A DNA stretch of 32,875 bases, from positions 1-32,875 of IMG/VR virus record IMGVR_UViG_3300043773_002196. One strand, given 5' to 3'. The DNA comes from a virus. The position numbers and the translations under genes are program-made. Shown here piece after piece: positions 23,497-31,316 of this stretch. The notes under the pieces were generated by a model that was given only the letters and a program-made list of their open reading frames with translations, made no database searches and was not told the origin of the DNA. The stretch's first letter is position 1. Each line of letters starts with the position of its first letter.

Positions 23497-25872
23497 ATGG
23501 CGAACGCTTTTACTAAGGCCCAATTTATGGAGCCACCGTCAACCTCGGCGGTGGGTCCAGTCCCCGTAGGTGCTGTAAAAGCGGGGAGTGGCATTCAGAT
23601 CGCAGCTGACGGCACGATCAGCACCACTCAGGGTGGCGGAACGATCCAAAACATCGTTTGCACCAACGGTATTCAAGGCGGTGGGTCCACTGCACAGGTG
23701 TTCATCGGTCTTTTGCCTCCCACTGAGACAACGATCGGTGGTGTTTACACGGTTGACGGCTCCGGTATCTCGATTGACACCAACGGCTTAATCCGTTCAG
23801 CTACTAACTACGTACTGACTCCTGGCAACGGTATTTTTCTGACCAACGTGACCCCTGGGGGAGCCACGGTCAACTTGAGGATTGCTGGTGCGGCGGCGAA
23901 CAGCCTTGGTGGCATTTACGTCAACCCAACTCTAAACCCAGGCTTGGCCGTCTCTCCGGACGGAAGCCTGACACTCACGCCTCCTCAGAGTACGGGCATT
24001 GGTGGAGTCAAGGCGGGTGTTGGGTGCACGATCAGCGCACTAACCGGCGAACTGAACTGCACGGGAACAGGAGGAACAATCACAGGTGTTGGCGCTGGAA
24101 CCGGTCTTGGTGGCGGAGGCATCTCTGGAGCGGTTACCGTCTTCCTCCGTCCAGCCAACGCGACCACAATTGGTGGCATCTACCCTGGCGCAAACTGTAC
24201 AGTCGACCCTGACGGTAAACTCAACGTTGACAGCGGAGCTCTTGGCGTTTTAAGTGTTAACGCCGCGCCGGGAAGTGCCATTGTCGTTACTGGCACCTCC
24301 GCTGACCCACTCGTTGGAGTGAACGTGGCGAGCACCACTGGTGACGGTGTGGTCACCATTGTGGACTCCACTTCTTCCACTCAAGTGGCTGGCTTTGCAG
24401 CCTCACCAAACTCGGTGAAGACGGTGGCTGACGCTGCCGCCTTAAAACTCCCCTTCACTGGGGGACAAATGACGGGTCTCATCGGTTTCCAAGCTGGTCA
24501 GACTTTTCCGGGAACTGTCAGCTCAGCCGCCTTCACACAGACTGGCGGACTTCTTGTTGGTGACTCGTCCCCTCCAGGCTACGCTCAGCTTCCTGTTGGA
24601 GCGGACACTTACGTTCTCTCCGCAAACTCGTCCGCACCACTCGGACTTGAGTGGGTTCCGAGTGCCACTAGCCCAACCCTCCAAGTCGTCACCACCGCCG
24701 GCGCGACTACCAACGTAACAACCACGTTCAGTAGCTCCGCACCTGGAGAAACGGGCCTCAAGACAGTGCTGTCTGGCAGAGCCGTCACGTTCTTTGACGG
24801 CACAAACGACTTCATTACGATTGAAAACCAACCGGGAGGAAGCCAAAGAGTAAACTTCGGACCGGTGGCGGGCACTACTGGTCTTAGTTTCTACAGTCCC
24901 CCTGGTGGCGAAAGTCCCAACATCCGGGCTCGTTCTTTCACGGGGAACCTTACAATCTCCGGCGGTTCGCAACTCTTCTTCGAAAGCACCTCGGGTGACC
25001 CCTGGGGCAACTTCACAAGCACCGGGTTCACTGTCGACGTCCCGCTTACAGCCTCAGGTCTCAGTTACCCGAGCGTTGACGGTGCCGCAGGTTCCGCAAT
25101 GACGACGAACGGCGCGGGAGTTCTGAGTTTTGCTCCCGTTTTGCTGCTTGGCGGCGGAACGATGACCGGAAACATTACGTTCAACGGGACTCAAACTTTC
25201 CCAGGCGTTCTCGTTAATGGGAGCATTGGCGGCTCTGGAGCGATCACCGTTGGCGGAACACCATCCAACCCAATTATCTCCGCAAACACTGCGACCTCTT
25301 CAGCTCTTGGTGTGGTTCAGCCCGACGGCACCACAATCACGATCAATGGCAGTGGTGTGATCTCCGCCGCCAGTGGTGGAGCTTCGCTACCACTTGCTGG
25401 TGGCACGATGACCGGCAACATCGTGTTTGCTGCTGGTCAGACTTTTCCTGGAACGCTCTCCTCCACACTGTTGGATGTTACGGGCGACATTGTTTTCGCT
25501 TCGGCCCCAAATACTCCCGCCTCTCTCCCAATTGGGGCGGCGGGTTCTATCCTTGCGGTTAACGGTGGAACGCCAGCCTGGCGCACTTCGACTCAACTCG
25601 ACTTACTGACAAGTGCAGCGGCGTCAACCACTTACGCCCCACTCAACTCCCCGACTTTCACTGGGCCTGTTACTGTTAACGCAGGCGGCGGAGCCGGGGC
25701 TAACGCCCTCGTAGTCAGTGGGGGAAACCTCGTCTTAGCCACCTCTTTCACCCCTGCTTCTTCTAGCGATACGGGAAGCACTGGGGAATTAGCTTGGGAC
25801 GCCAACTATTTGTATTTCTGCTACGCCCCCAACTCTTGGGGTCGCGTCGCCGTAGACCTGACTCCGTTCTGA
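23497..25872 (+). CDS. Tail fibre, KAQxMxPP class, 791 aa
   Basis: The N-terminal module (FTKAQFMEPPSTSAV... GAVKAGSGIQIAADGTI) is shared with 28595 and 29459. It is followed by at least seven GGV-type repeats to about residue 250 (TIGGVYTVDGSGI, LGGIYVNPTLNPG, IGGVKAGVGCTI, IGGIYPGANCTV). The middle has repeated MTGLIGFQAGQTFPGT, MTGNITFNGTQTFPG and MTGNIVFAAGQTFPGT units, a beta-solenoid-like element seen in many fibres. The C-terminus ends SSSDTGSTGELAWDANYLYF-CYAPNSWGRVAVDL, a frequent phage tail-fibre tip block. It heads the unit of motif 6 and is followed six bases later by the 25879 gene. Receptor-binding fibre is the likely role. Confidence 0.8.
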   Translation: MANAFTKAQFMEPPSTSAVGPVPVGAVKAGSGIQIAADGTISTTQGGGTIQNIVCTNGIQGGGSTAQVFIGLLPPTETTIGGVYTVDGSGISIDTNGLIRSATNYVLTPGNGIFLTNVTPGGATVNLRIAGAAANSLGGIYVNPTLNPGLAVSPDGSLTLTPPQSTGIGGVKAGVGCTISALTGELNCTGTGGTITGVGAGTGLGGGGISGAVTVFLRPANATTIGGIYPGANCTVDPDGKLNVDSGALGVLSVNAAPGSAIVVTGTSADPLVGVNVASTTGDGVVTIVDSTSSTQVAGFAASPNSVKTVADAAALKLPFTGGQMTGLIGFQAGQTFPGTVSSAAFTQTGGLLVGDSSPPGYAQLPVGADTYVLSANSSAPLGLEWVPSATSPTLQVVTTAGATTNVTTTFSSSAPGETGLKTVLSGRAVTFFDGTNDFITIENQPGGSQRVNFGPVAGTTGLSFYSPPGGESPNIRARSFTGNLTISGGSQLFFESTSGDPWGNFTSTGFTVDVPLTASGLSYPSVDGAAGSAMTTNGAGVLSFAPVLLLGGGTMTGNITFNGTQTFPGVLVNGSIGGSGAITVGGTPSNPIISANTATSSALGVVQPDGTTITINGSGVISAASGGASLPLAGGTMTGNIVFAAGQTFPGTLSSTLLDVTGDIVFASAPNTPASLPIGAAGSILAVNGGTPAWRTSTQLDLLTSAAASTTYAPLNSPTFTGPVTVNAGGGAGANALVVSGGNLVLATSFTPASSSDTGSTGELAWDANYLYFCYAPNSWGRVAVDLTPF
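23560..24250 (+). repeat. GGV-type repeats in the 791-aa fibre
   Basis: The longest run of the Gly-rich fibre repeat in the window. At least seven units, each with a (L/I)GG(V/I) core followed 6 to 10 residues later by an (S/A)-x-D-G turn, cover about 230 residues. Borders are approximate. Confidence 0.6.
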
Positions 25873-25878
25873 TAACCC

Positions 25879-28557
25879 ATGTCTCAGCTGAACTTCCCTG
25901 ACAACCCGCTGAACGGGCAACTGTACCCGAACCCCTGTCCAACGGGAGTCACACAGTACCGCTGGGACTCCTCAACGGGGATCTGGCGAATTGTCGGCGT
26001 GGCGACCGGTGTCGTTCCCGGAACTTACGGTGACTCGATCAACGTCGGTCAGTTCTCTGTCGACGTGCAAGGCAACGTCACTCAAGCCGCCAACATCGCC
26101 ATTCGCAACGCGACTCTGACATTGACAGGTGTCGTTCAGCTTGAGGACACACTCACTTCGGTCTCAACAAGCAGAGCGCTGACTGCCGCAGCTGGCAAAA
26201 GACTGCAGGACCAGATTGGCAACCTCAACACGTGCATTGTACCAAACAACGCGAATGTAGTTCTTGCACTCAACGATCTGCAAAATCAGACCTTCCAGCT
26301 CCAACAAGGAGCGATGATCTGGTGCGGATACTATAACGCGCAAGAAGGTGATATTTCGTATGTCAGTGACACTGGCTTCCGTCTCGGCTATCGAATCGGA
26401 CAGGAGCTTCCGAACCCTGGGCCAAGTAACGGTGGTGACTTCTTCATCGTTAACATTTCCGGGAATCCTTACATCGCGGGAGACACCAATGCTCCGAACC
26501 AGCAGATTGAGGCCGGAAATTGGCTCATTTCGGAGGTCAACCGGTGGCAGGAAGTCGACTCTCGAGGTAGAATTCGCGCCATCGATGTCGAATACACGCC
26601 GAACTTCCCACTCACCGCGATAAACGTTCAGAGCGCTTTATTTCAAATCACGCAGTTGTTCCGCACTGGAATTGGCGGCGCGACTGTCTCCTCCACGAAG
26701 CCACCGAACCCTTACCCGGGCCAACTCTGGTGGGACAACGATGACGGCCTGTTCTACATCTATTACCGTGACCAAAACGGTGACCAATGGGTTGAGGCAA
26801 GTGGTAGCGCCGGTGGAATTGCAAGTGGTCTTGGCAGTGGCGGCGGCAGTGTCTATGAGGTGAAAACTGGCAAGGGTCTCACCGGCGGTCCGATTGTGAC
26901 CACAGGCACTGTCAGTCTCAAGCCCGCTTTCTACAACTCTCTCACTCCCACAAACTCCGAGATCGGCGGCGTTGTCCCCAACCTCGGTTTCTCCTACAAC
27001 AACACCAGCGGACTCCTCAACCTCAAGGTTTCCTCTGACCCTCAAGGCAAGGACCCGTTCACGGCTTTCAGTCAGGCTGGCGCCAACATCATCAACTCGA
27101 AGGTCAACTTCGTCACTGGCAAAGGCGTTCTAGCCGGCACCTACGACGCCTCCGAAGGTGTGATGGCAACTGTCACACCAGCTGGTGACGCAAACGGTTT
27201 CGTTGTGGGTGAAGGTCTTCCGACATCAATCGCTTCACTCAACAACTTCTATGCGATCGTCACTGTTGCTGGTGATGACGCCAAGTCCGGGGACTGGTTC
27301 GTCTGCACGTCGACCGAGTGGTTCCTGATTGACTTCCAGACCACCTTCTCAAGCGCCAGAAACATCGATGTGACCTCCATCGACGGGCTTGAGTTCTCCG
27401 GTGACGTTCAGTCCGTCCTTGAAGACCTTCAACTCGAGGTGGGCAACCGTGTGGGTGGTCTGACATCACTCAGCGACGGTCTCATTATCGAGTCCAGTGG
27501 TTCCGGCCTCTTCGGTTCGACCGCCTCCTTTTCCCTTCTCCCCGCAAGTGTGGACAACGCGGGAGTTGTGCAACTCACCAGTGACATCACTGGAAACTCC
27601 GAGTCGTTGGCGGTCTCACAGCTCGCTGTCAGTCAGCTCAACACCAAAGTTCAGTCTCTGTCGAGTGGCCCACGTGTCCTCGCCGGAACGTTCAACGCGA
27701 CAACAGGTCTTGTTGTCTCCGTCACCGCTGCAGGTCTTGACGCAGGCTTCAAGGTTGACGAGCCTGCTCCCAACGCCGTGCTCGTCCCCGAGAACTTCTA
27801 CCTGATTGTCACAGTCTCTGGCGGTTTCGGACCGTCTGGCGCTGAAGTGTCCGAGCAAGGCGACTGGTTCCTGACGGAGCGCACCGATGTTGGCAACTAT
27901 TGGGCTGGCATCCACTTTGACAACCTCTCCTCAGCCGCCACCAACGTCTCCCTCGCCCCGGTTTCCAACCTTACTGCGACAAACGTTCAGGATGGCATCT
28001 CTCAGCTGCAGGAAGCTGTCGATGAGGCCGTATGGAATGTCTTCGTTGACGGTGCTGGACTTACAGCTGAGAAGACACCGCTCCTTGGCGGAGCTGGCTC
28101 GAACGTCACCCTCTCACTGACACCTGCCTCCTCAACAAACCTTGGTGGAGTCACTGTCTTCCCCAACAAGGGACTTGGCATCAACGATCAGGGATCACTC
28201 GCTGTTGTCCCAGCCACGACCAGTTCTCTCGGTGGCATGATTGTCGGTGACAACTTGACGGTGGATAGTAACGGACGCGTGAGCGCTGTGATCCCACCTC
28301 AAACCATTCCGCAAATCCGCCTCCTCGACGACATCTCACTGCAGTTCACAGGCCGTAAATCGACTTTCCTTATCACAAGCGCTGGTAATGAACTTCCCCG
28401 CACTGTGGGCTTGGCACAACTTTTCATCGTGATCAATGGCTCTGACCTTCGCCCCGGGATTGACTTCAGCTGGGATCCTAACAATTCGCTTCTGACTATA
28501 TCCACGGCTCCTGCAGTCGGCAGCACTTTCTCAGGTCGAGTGATAACTTTCTCCTGA
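25879..28557 (+). CDS. Tail fibre, NFPxxPxxGQLYP class, 892 aa
   Basis: The N-terminal module LNFPDNPLNGQLYPNP with QYRWDSSTGIWR matches 20067, 21163 and 21924. Later modules are an LWWN unit (NPYPGQLWWDNDDGLFYIYY, about residues 280-312), GGV repeats (about 330-390 and 735-805), and two copies of a roughly 100-residue domain. Those copies are marked VLAGTYDASEGVMATVTPAG...NFYAIVTVAG...GDWF (about 415-480) and VLAGTFNATTGLVVSVTAAG...NFYLIVTVSG...GDWF (about 597-665). The C-terminus is the recurrent FxG-x-x-T-F domain (FTGRKSTFLITSAG...APAVGSTFSGRVITF). It ends just before motif 7. It may form a long fibre together with the 23497 protein, with which it shares a transcription unit. Confidence 0.8.
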   Translation: MSQLNFPDNPLNGQLYPNPCPTGVTQYRWDSSTGIWRIVGVATGVVPGTYGDSINVGQFSVDVQGNVTQAANIAIRNATLTLTGVVQLEDTLTSVSTSRALTAAAGKRLQDQIGNLNTCIVPNNANVVLALNDLQNQTFQLQQGAMIWCGYYNAQEGDISYVSDTGFRLGYRIGQELPNPGPSNGGDFFIVNISGNPYIAGDTNAPNQQIEAGNWLISEVNRWQEVDSRGRIRAIDVEYTPNFPLTAINVQSALFQITQLFRTGIGGATVSSTKPPNPYPGQLWWDNDDGLFYIYYRDQNGDQWVEASGSAGGIASGLGSGGGSVYEVKTGKGLTGGPIVTTGTVSLKPAFYNSLTPTNSEIGGVVPNLGFSYNNTSGLLNLKVSSDPQGKDPFTAFSQAGANIINSKVNFVTGKGVLAGTYDASEGVMATVTPAGDANGFVVGEGLPTSIASLNNFYAIVTVAGDDAKSGDWFVCTSTEWFLIDFQTTFSSARNIDVTSIDGLEFSGDVQSVLEDLQLEVGNRVGGLTSLSDGLIIESSGSGLFGSTASFSLLPASVDNAGVVQLTSDITGNSESLAVSQLAVSQLNTKVQSLSSGPRVLAGTFNATTGLVVSVTAAGLDAGFKVDEPAPNAVLVPENFYLIVTVSGGFGPSGAEVSEQGDWFLTERTDVGNYWAGIHFDNLSSAATNVSLAPVSNLTATNVQDGISQLQEAVDEAVWNVFVDGAGLTAEKTPLLGGAGSNVTLSLTPASSTNLGGVTVFPNKGLGINDQGSLAVVPATTSSLGGMIVGDNLTVDSNGRVSAVIPPQTIPQIRLLDDISLQFTGRKSTFLITSAGNELPRTVGLAQLFIVINGSDLRPGIDFSWDPNNSLLTISTAPAVGSTFSGRVITFS

Positions 28558-28565
28558 GGGTAAAA
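28558..28565 (+). promoter_or_regulatory. GGGTAAAA motif 7 (putative late promoter)
   Basis: This exact octamer begins immediately after the TGA stop (CTGAGGGTAAAAG) and lies 29 bases before the ATG at 28595. Confidence 0.65.
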
Positions 28566-28594
28566 GTCTTACAAAGCCGCATTTACGCTGAAAC

Positions 28595-29413
28595 ATGGCC
28601 AATCTTGCGACTGCCCAACTTATGGAGCCACCGGAGGACGGGGGCCCCGCGTTTGTTGGTGCGGTGAAACAGGGAACTGGCATTTTCCTTGATGCTCCCA
28701 CTGGAACCGTCAATGCTGACTTAAACGCATTTTGTAGCAAGATTATCGCTGGCACAGACATTCAAATCTTGCCAGGAAGCGGTATTGGCACGGTCACAAT
28801 CTCCTCAACCATTAGAATTGACCCGAACTCGTATCTGCCGATCGGGACTCAGATGACATTCTATCAGTCTGGTGCTCCTCCGCGTTGGATCACTGAAAAT
28901 CCCGGCACCCGCATGCTTCGTATTAACAGTACGGGGGGTGGTCAGGGTGGTTCTTCAGACTGGACCACTTGCTTCACCACTCAGACTTTCACCGGCAGTG
29001 TTAGCACAGGAGGGGCCAGTATCAGTGGAAGTACTGACACTGTGAATGAAACTCCGTCAGGTTCAGTTCAAGTCAGCGGCGTTTCTCTTGGGGCCACTTC
29101 ACTGTCAGAAGGTCAACTACCGGGCCACACACACCAATACGCGCGTAGACCCCAGAACGGTCAAAAATCTGGTAACCAGAATGGTGTGGCCGACTCGGAT
29201 TTCAATGAGCCTACTGGAGCAGCTGGCGGTGGCGGAGCTCATAGCCACAGCGTAAGCGGTGGTGGTGGTTCTTTCAGCGGCAACAATATGTCCCACAGTC
29301 ATAGTGTCTCCGGAAGTTTGAACGGTTCTGGATCTTTTACCGGGGGCTCAGTAGATCTCAACGTGCAGTACATCGACATGATTGTCTGCCGAAAACTCAG
29401 CAATCCGGGGTAA
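28595..29413 (+). CDS. Fibre tip protein with three HxH motifs, 272 aa
   Basis: The N-terminus (LATAQLMEPPEDGG... VGAVKQGTGIFLD) is the KAQxMxPP anchor module. A collar-like start follows (PIGTQMTFYQSGAPPRWITE). Then comes a Ser/Gly-rich, beta-patterned tip with GHTH, AHSH and SHSH triplets, the block YARRPQNGQKSGNQNGVADS, and an ending ...VDLNVQYIDMIVCRK. This recalls the needle-shaped, HxH metal-binding receptor tip of T4 gp37, in composition and motif rather than by alignment. The 29459 protein is a close paralogue. The TAA stop lies in motif 8. A receptor-binding tip is the likely role. Confidence 0.75.
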   Translation: MANLATAQLMEPPEDGGPAFVGAVKQGTGIFLDAPTGTVNADLNAFCSKIIAGTDIQILPGSGIGTVTISSTIRIDPNSYLPIGTQMTFYQSGAPPRWITENPGTRMLRINSTGGGQGGSSDWTTCFTTQTFTGSVSTGGASISGSTDTVNETPSGSVQVSGVSLGATSLSEGQLPGHTHQYARRPQNGQKSGNQNGVADSDFNEPTGAAGGGGAHSHSVSGGGGSFSGNNMSHSHSVSGSLNGSGSFTGGSVDLNVQYIDMIVCRKLSNPG

Positions 29414-29415
29414 AA
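29408..29415 (+). promoter_or_regulatory. GGGTAAAA motif 8 (putative late promoter)
   Basis: This exact octamer contains the stop codon of the previous gene (GGG-TAA-AA) and lies 43 bases before the ATG at 29459. A GGGG/CCCC four-pair hairpin can form across it. It heads a three-gene unit. Confidence 0.65.
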
Positions 29416-29458
29416 GCCCCTCAGAATGCGCTCAGACCAGGCTCTATCGTAGACAGTC

Positions 29459-30253
29459 ATGCCTCTTAACAAAGCCCAATTGATGGCCACTCCTGGTGGT
29501 CCTGGCGTGATCGGTGCCGTGAAAGCCGGTGTCGGTATCGCGATTGCCACTGATGGAACCATTAGTTTAGACCCCAACGAGGTGGTCGCAAAACTAGTCG
29601 CTGGAGCAAACGTCTCTCTTGTGCCAAGCACTGGCGTAGGAACCGTCACTATTAACGCCATTCCTGAGGCCGCAGGTGACTTCCCTCCAGGCACCATAAC
29701 TTTGTTTGTTCAGTCTTCTGCACCGTTGGGATGGGTTCAAGTCAACTCGCAGAACAACAAAGCTATTCGTGTGGTTAATGGAAGTGGGGGTGGATCAGGC
29801 GGTTCTCAACCCTTCACATCAGTCTTTACTTCTGTTCCTGTAACTGGTTCAGTGAGTTTCTCAGGCCTGAGCGTCAGTGGGGGTTCAACTAACACAGTTA
29901 GTCAGACTCCTTCGGGTTCGGTTCAACTTGGAAGTCTAAGCGTAAGCGCAACTTCCATTGACCAAAACCAAATGCCTGGCCACAGCCATAGTTACGCCCG
30001 TCGTCCGGCCTCTGGCCAAAAGTCGGGTAACCAGAATGGTGTGGGTGACGTTGATTTCAACAACCAGACGGGCGCGGCTGGTGGCGGTGGTGGCCACAGC
30101 CACAGCGTGTCGGGCTCGGGCTCATTCAACGGAAACAACATGAGTCACTCTCACTCCGTCAATGCGTCAGTGAGTGGAAACGGCTCATTTAGCGGCAACG
30201 CAATCAATCTTGCAGTCCAGTATGTGGACGCGATCCTCTGCTCCAAGTCCTAA
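29459..30253 (+). CDS. Fibre tip protein with three HxH motifs, paralogue, 264 aa
   Basis: A paralogue of the 28595 protein in the same order: NKAQLMATPGGPGVIGAVKA-GVGIAIATDGTI anchor, collar-like PPGTITLFVQSSAPLGWVQ, then a Ser/Gly tip with GHSH, GHSH and SHSH triplets, the block YARRPASGQKSGNQNGVGDV and the ending INLAVQYVDAILCSKS. The two genes share a 19-base exact match (29171-29189 and 30026-30044) inside the tip, while flanking bases have diverged. The next ATG lies three bases after the stop. Two tandem tips may widen the receptor range; this is inference. Confidence 0.75.
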   Translation: MPLNKAQLMATPGGPGVIGAVKAGVGIAIATDGTISLDPNEVVAKLVAGANVSLVPSTGVGTVTINAIPEAAGDFPPGTITLFVQSSAPLGWVQVNSQNNKAIRVVNGSGGGSGGSQPFTSVFTSVPVTGSVSFSGLSVSGGSTNTVSQTPSGSVQLGSLSVSATSIDQNQMPGHSHSYARRPASGQKSGNQNGVGDVDFNNQTGAAGGGGGHSHSVSGSGSFNGNNMSHSHSVNASVSGNGSFSGNAINLAVQYVDAILCSKS

Positions 30254-30256
30254 CCA

Positions 30257-30589
30257 ATGGCAAAGAAAATCATCTGCCCTCTGTTAAGAAAACCCTGCAT
30301 CGAACACGAATGCGCGTGGTGGGCAACAGTTCGAGGCTACGACATTAACACCGGCAAGGAAGTCGATAACCAGCAGTGTGTAGTTAGCACACTTCCACTG
30401 TTGATGATCGAAAACTCAGCCCAGCAACGAAGCACGGCGAGTGCGGTAGAGAGTCTCAGAAATGAGTCCATCGACCGTCAAGATATTGCCAACAAGCTCT
30501 TAGCAAATGTGATTGTGGGTGCCACTATCACACAACTCCCGTCAACTGACGTTCCTTTCGCTGAACTTCCCTCCTCCAACGATGGCTAG
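30257..30589 (+). CDS. Conserved phage protein with CPLxRxPCIxHxCxWW motif, 110 aa
   Basis: The N-terminus carries CPLLRKPCIEHECAWWATVRG, a tight three-cysteine and one-histidine cluster (C-x6-C-x4-C with HxC) that could bind zinc or iron-sulfur, followed by GKEVDNQQCVVSTLPLLMIE with a fourth cysteine. A helical C-terminal half follows (AQQRSTASAVESLRNES). Similar small proteins occur near tail genes in cyanophages, but their role is not known to me. The C-terminus overlaps the ATG of the 30582 gene by eight bases. Confidence 0.65.
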   Translation: MAKKIICPLLRKPCIEHECAWWATVRGYDINTGKEVDNQQCVVSTLPLLMIENSAQQRSTASAVESLRNESIDRQDIANKLLANVIVGATITQLPSTDVPFAELPSSNDG

Positions 30590-31316
30590 AATCACTCTTT
30601 TCCCTAAGACCGGCAGCGCCCAAATTGACGGCAATCTCGCCACCGGCGTTAGCTATACAGGCATCAATCCCACTATCCACTGTGTCCAGTGGTACGACAC
30701 TGTCGGATCTGTAGAGTATGTAGATGATCCAATTACTGGAGCGAAACCGCCAAACCAAACGATTGATAGCATTGCTCCGTACATGGTGTACGTTGTAGCA
30801 GCTGAGACTATCATCGACGCTTATCTTAACCCTCAAGTTTTCTACTCAACAGCCAGCGAAGTAATTTACCAAGGTTTGAGTTATGGTCTTGGGGATGAGA
30901 TTGTAATCTCAACGCCCGATACGCTTCCTCCCGCTCAATCTACCAATGAGCAACCTCCCAATCCGCAAGATTTCCAACAGTTGTGGTGGTACAACTCTGA
31001 GGATACTTGGGTGGTTTCTCCTATAGACCCATCCTTGAGCCTTTCTAACGCTAAGTTTGAACTGACAGTGAAGGTTCAAGAGTCAGCTGCTTTCCAAGCC
31101 AATTATCAAGCTCGCATTTACTCCCTGGTTGACCTTATTTCAACCCCTGATGTGACTGCGCTTTTTACTGCGGACTATTATGGTTTGTCTCTTGGAGCTT
31201 ATCAGACCTATCTTGATGATCAAGTGACGGCAATGGTGGCTCAGATCAACGCCGCCACAACCACCACGCAGCTCTACAGCTTTGATTGGCGTGTTCAGGG
31301 TGACCCGAACGCCTAA
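30582..31316 (+). CDS. Fibre-associated structural protein, 244 aa
   Basis: The start is taken as ATG 30582 (MARITLFPKTGSAQIDGNL), which overlaps the previous gene; a longer frame from 30513 lies within it. The N-terminal half contains TIHCVQWYDTVGSVEYVDD, typical of small proteins next to cyanophage fibres. It then has an LWW element (NPQDFQQLWWYNSEDTWVVS) that mirrors the LWWN modules of the fibres. The C-terminus is helical and ends VAQINAATTTTQLYSFDW, like the 22985 protein. The two together suggest a tail-fibre assembly or adaptor family. It converges with the minus-strand gene and overlaps it by four bases. Confidence 0.55.
   Translation: MARITLFPKTGSAQIDGNLATGVSYTGINPTIHCVQWYDTVGSVEYVDDPITGAKPPNQTIDSIAPYMVYVVAAETIIDAYLNPQVFYSTASEVIYQGLSYGLGDEIVISTPDTLPPAQSTNEQPPNPQDFQQLWWYNSEDTWVVSPIDPSLSLSNAKFELTVKVQESAAFQANYQARIYSLVDLISTPDVTALFTADYYGLSLGAYQTYLDDQVTAMVAQINAATTTTQLYSFDWRVQGDPNA

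Noticed and set aside
2134-29415. GGGTAAAA read as a terminator or a ribosome binding site
   Set aside because: There is no stable stem or T-run, and the spacing to the ATG varies from 21 to 46 bases, far too long and variable for a ribosome binding site.
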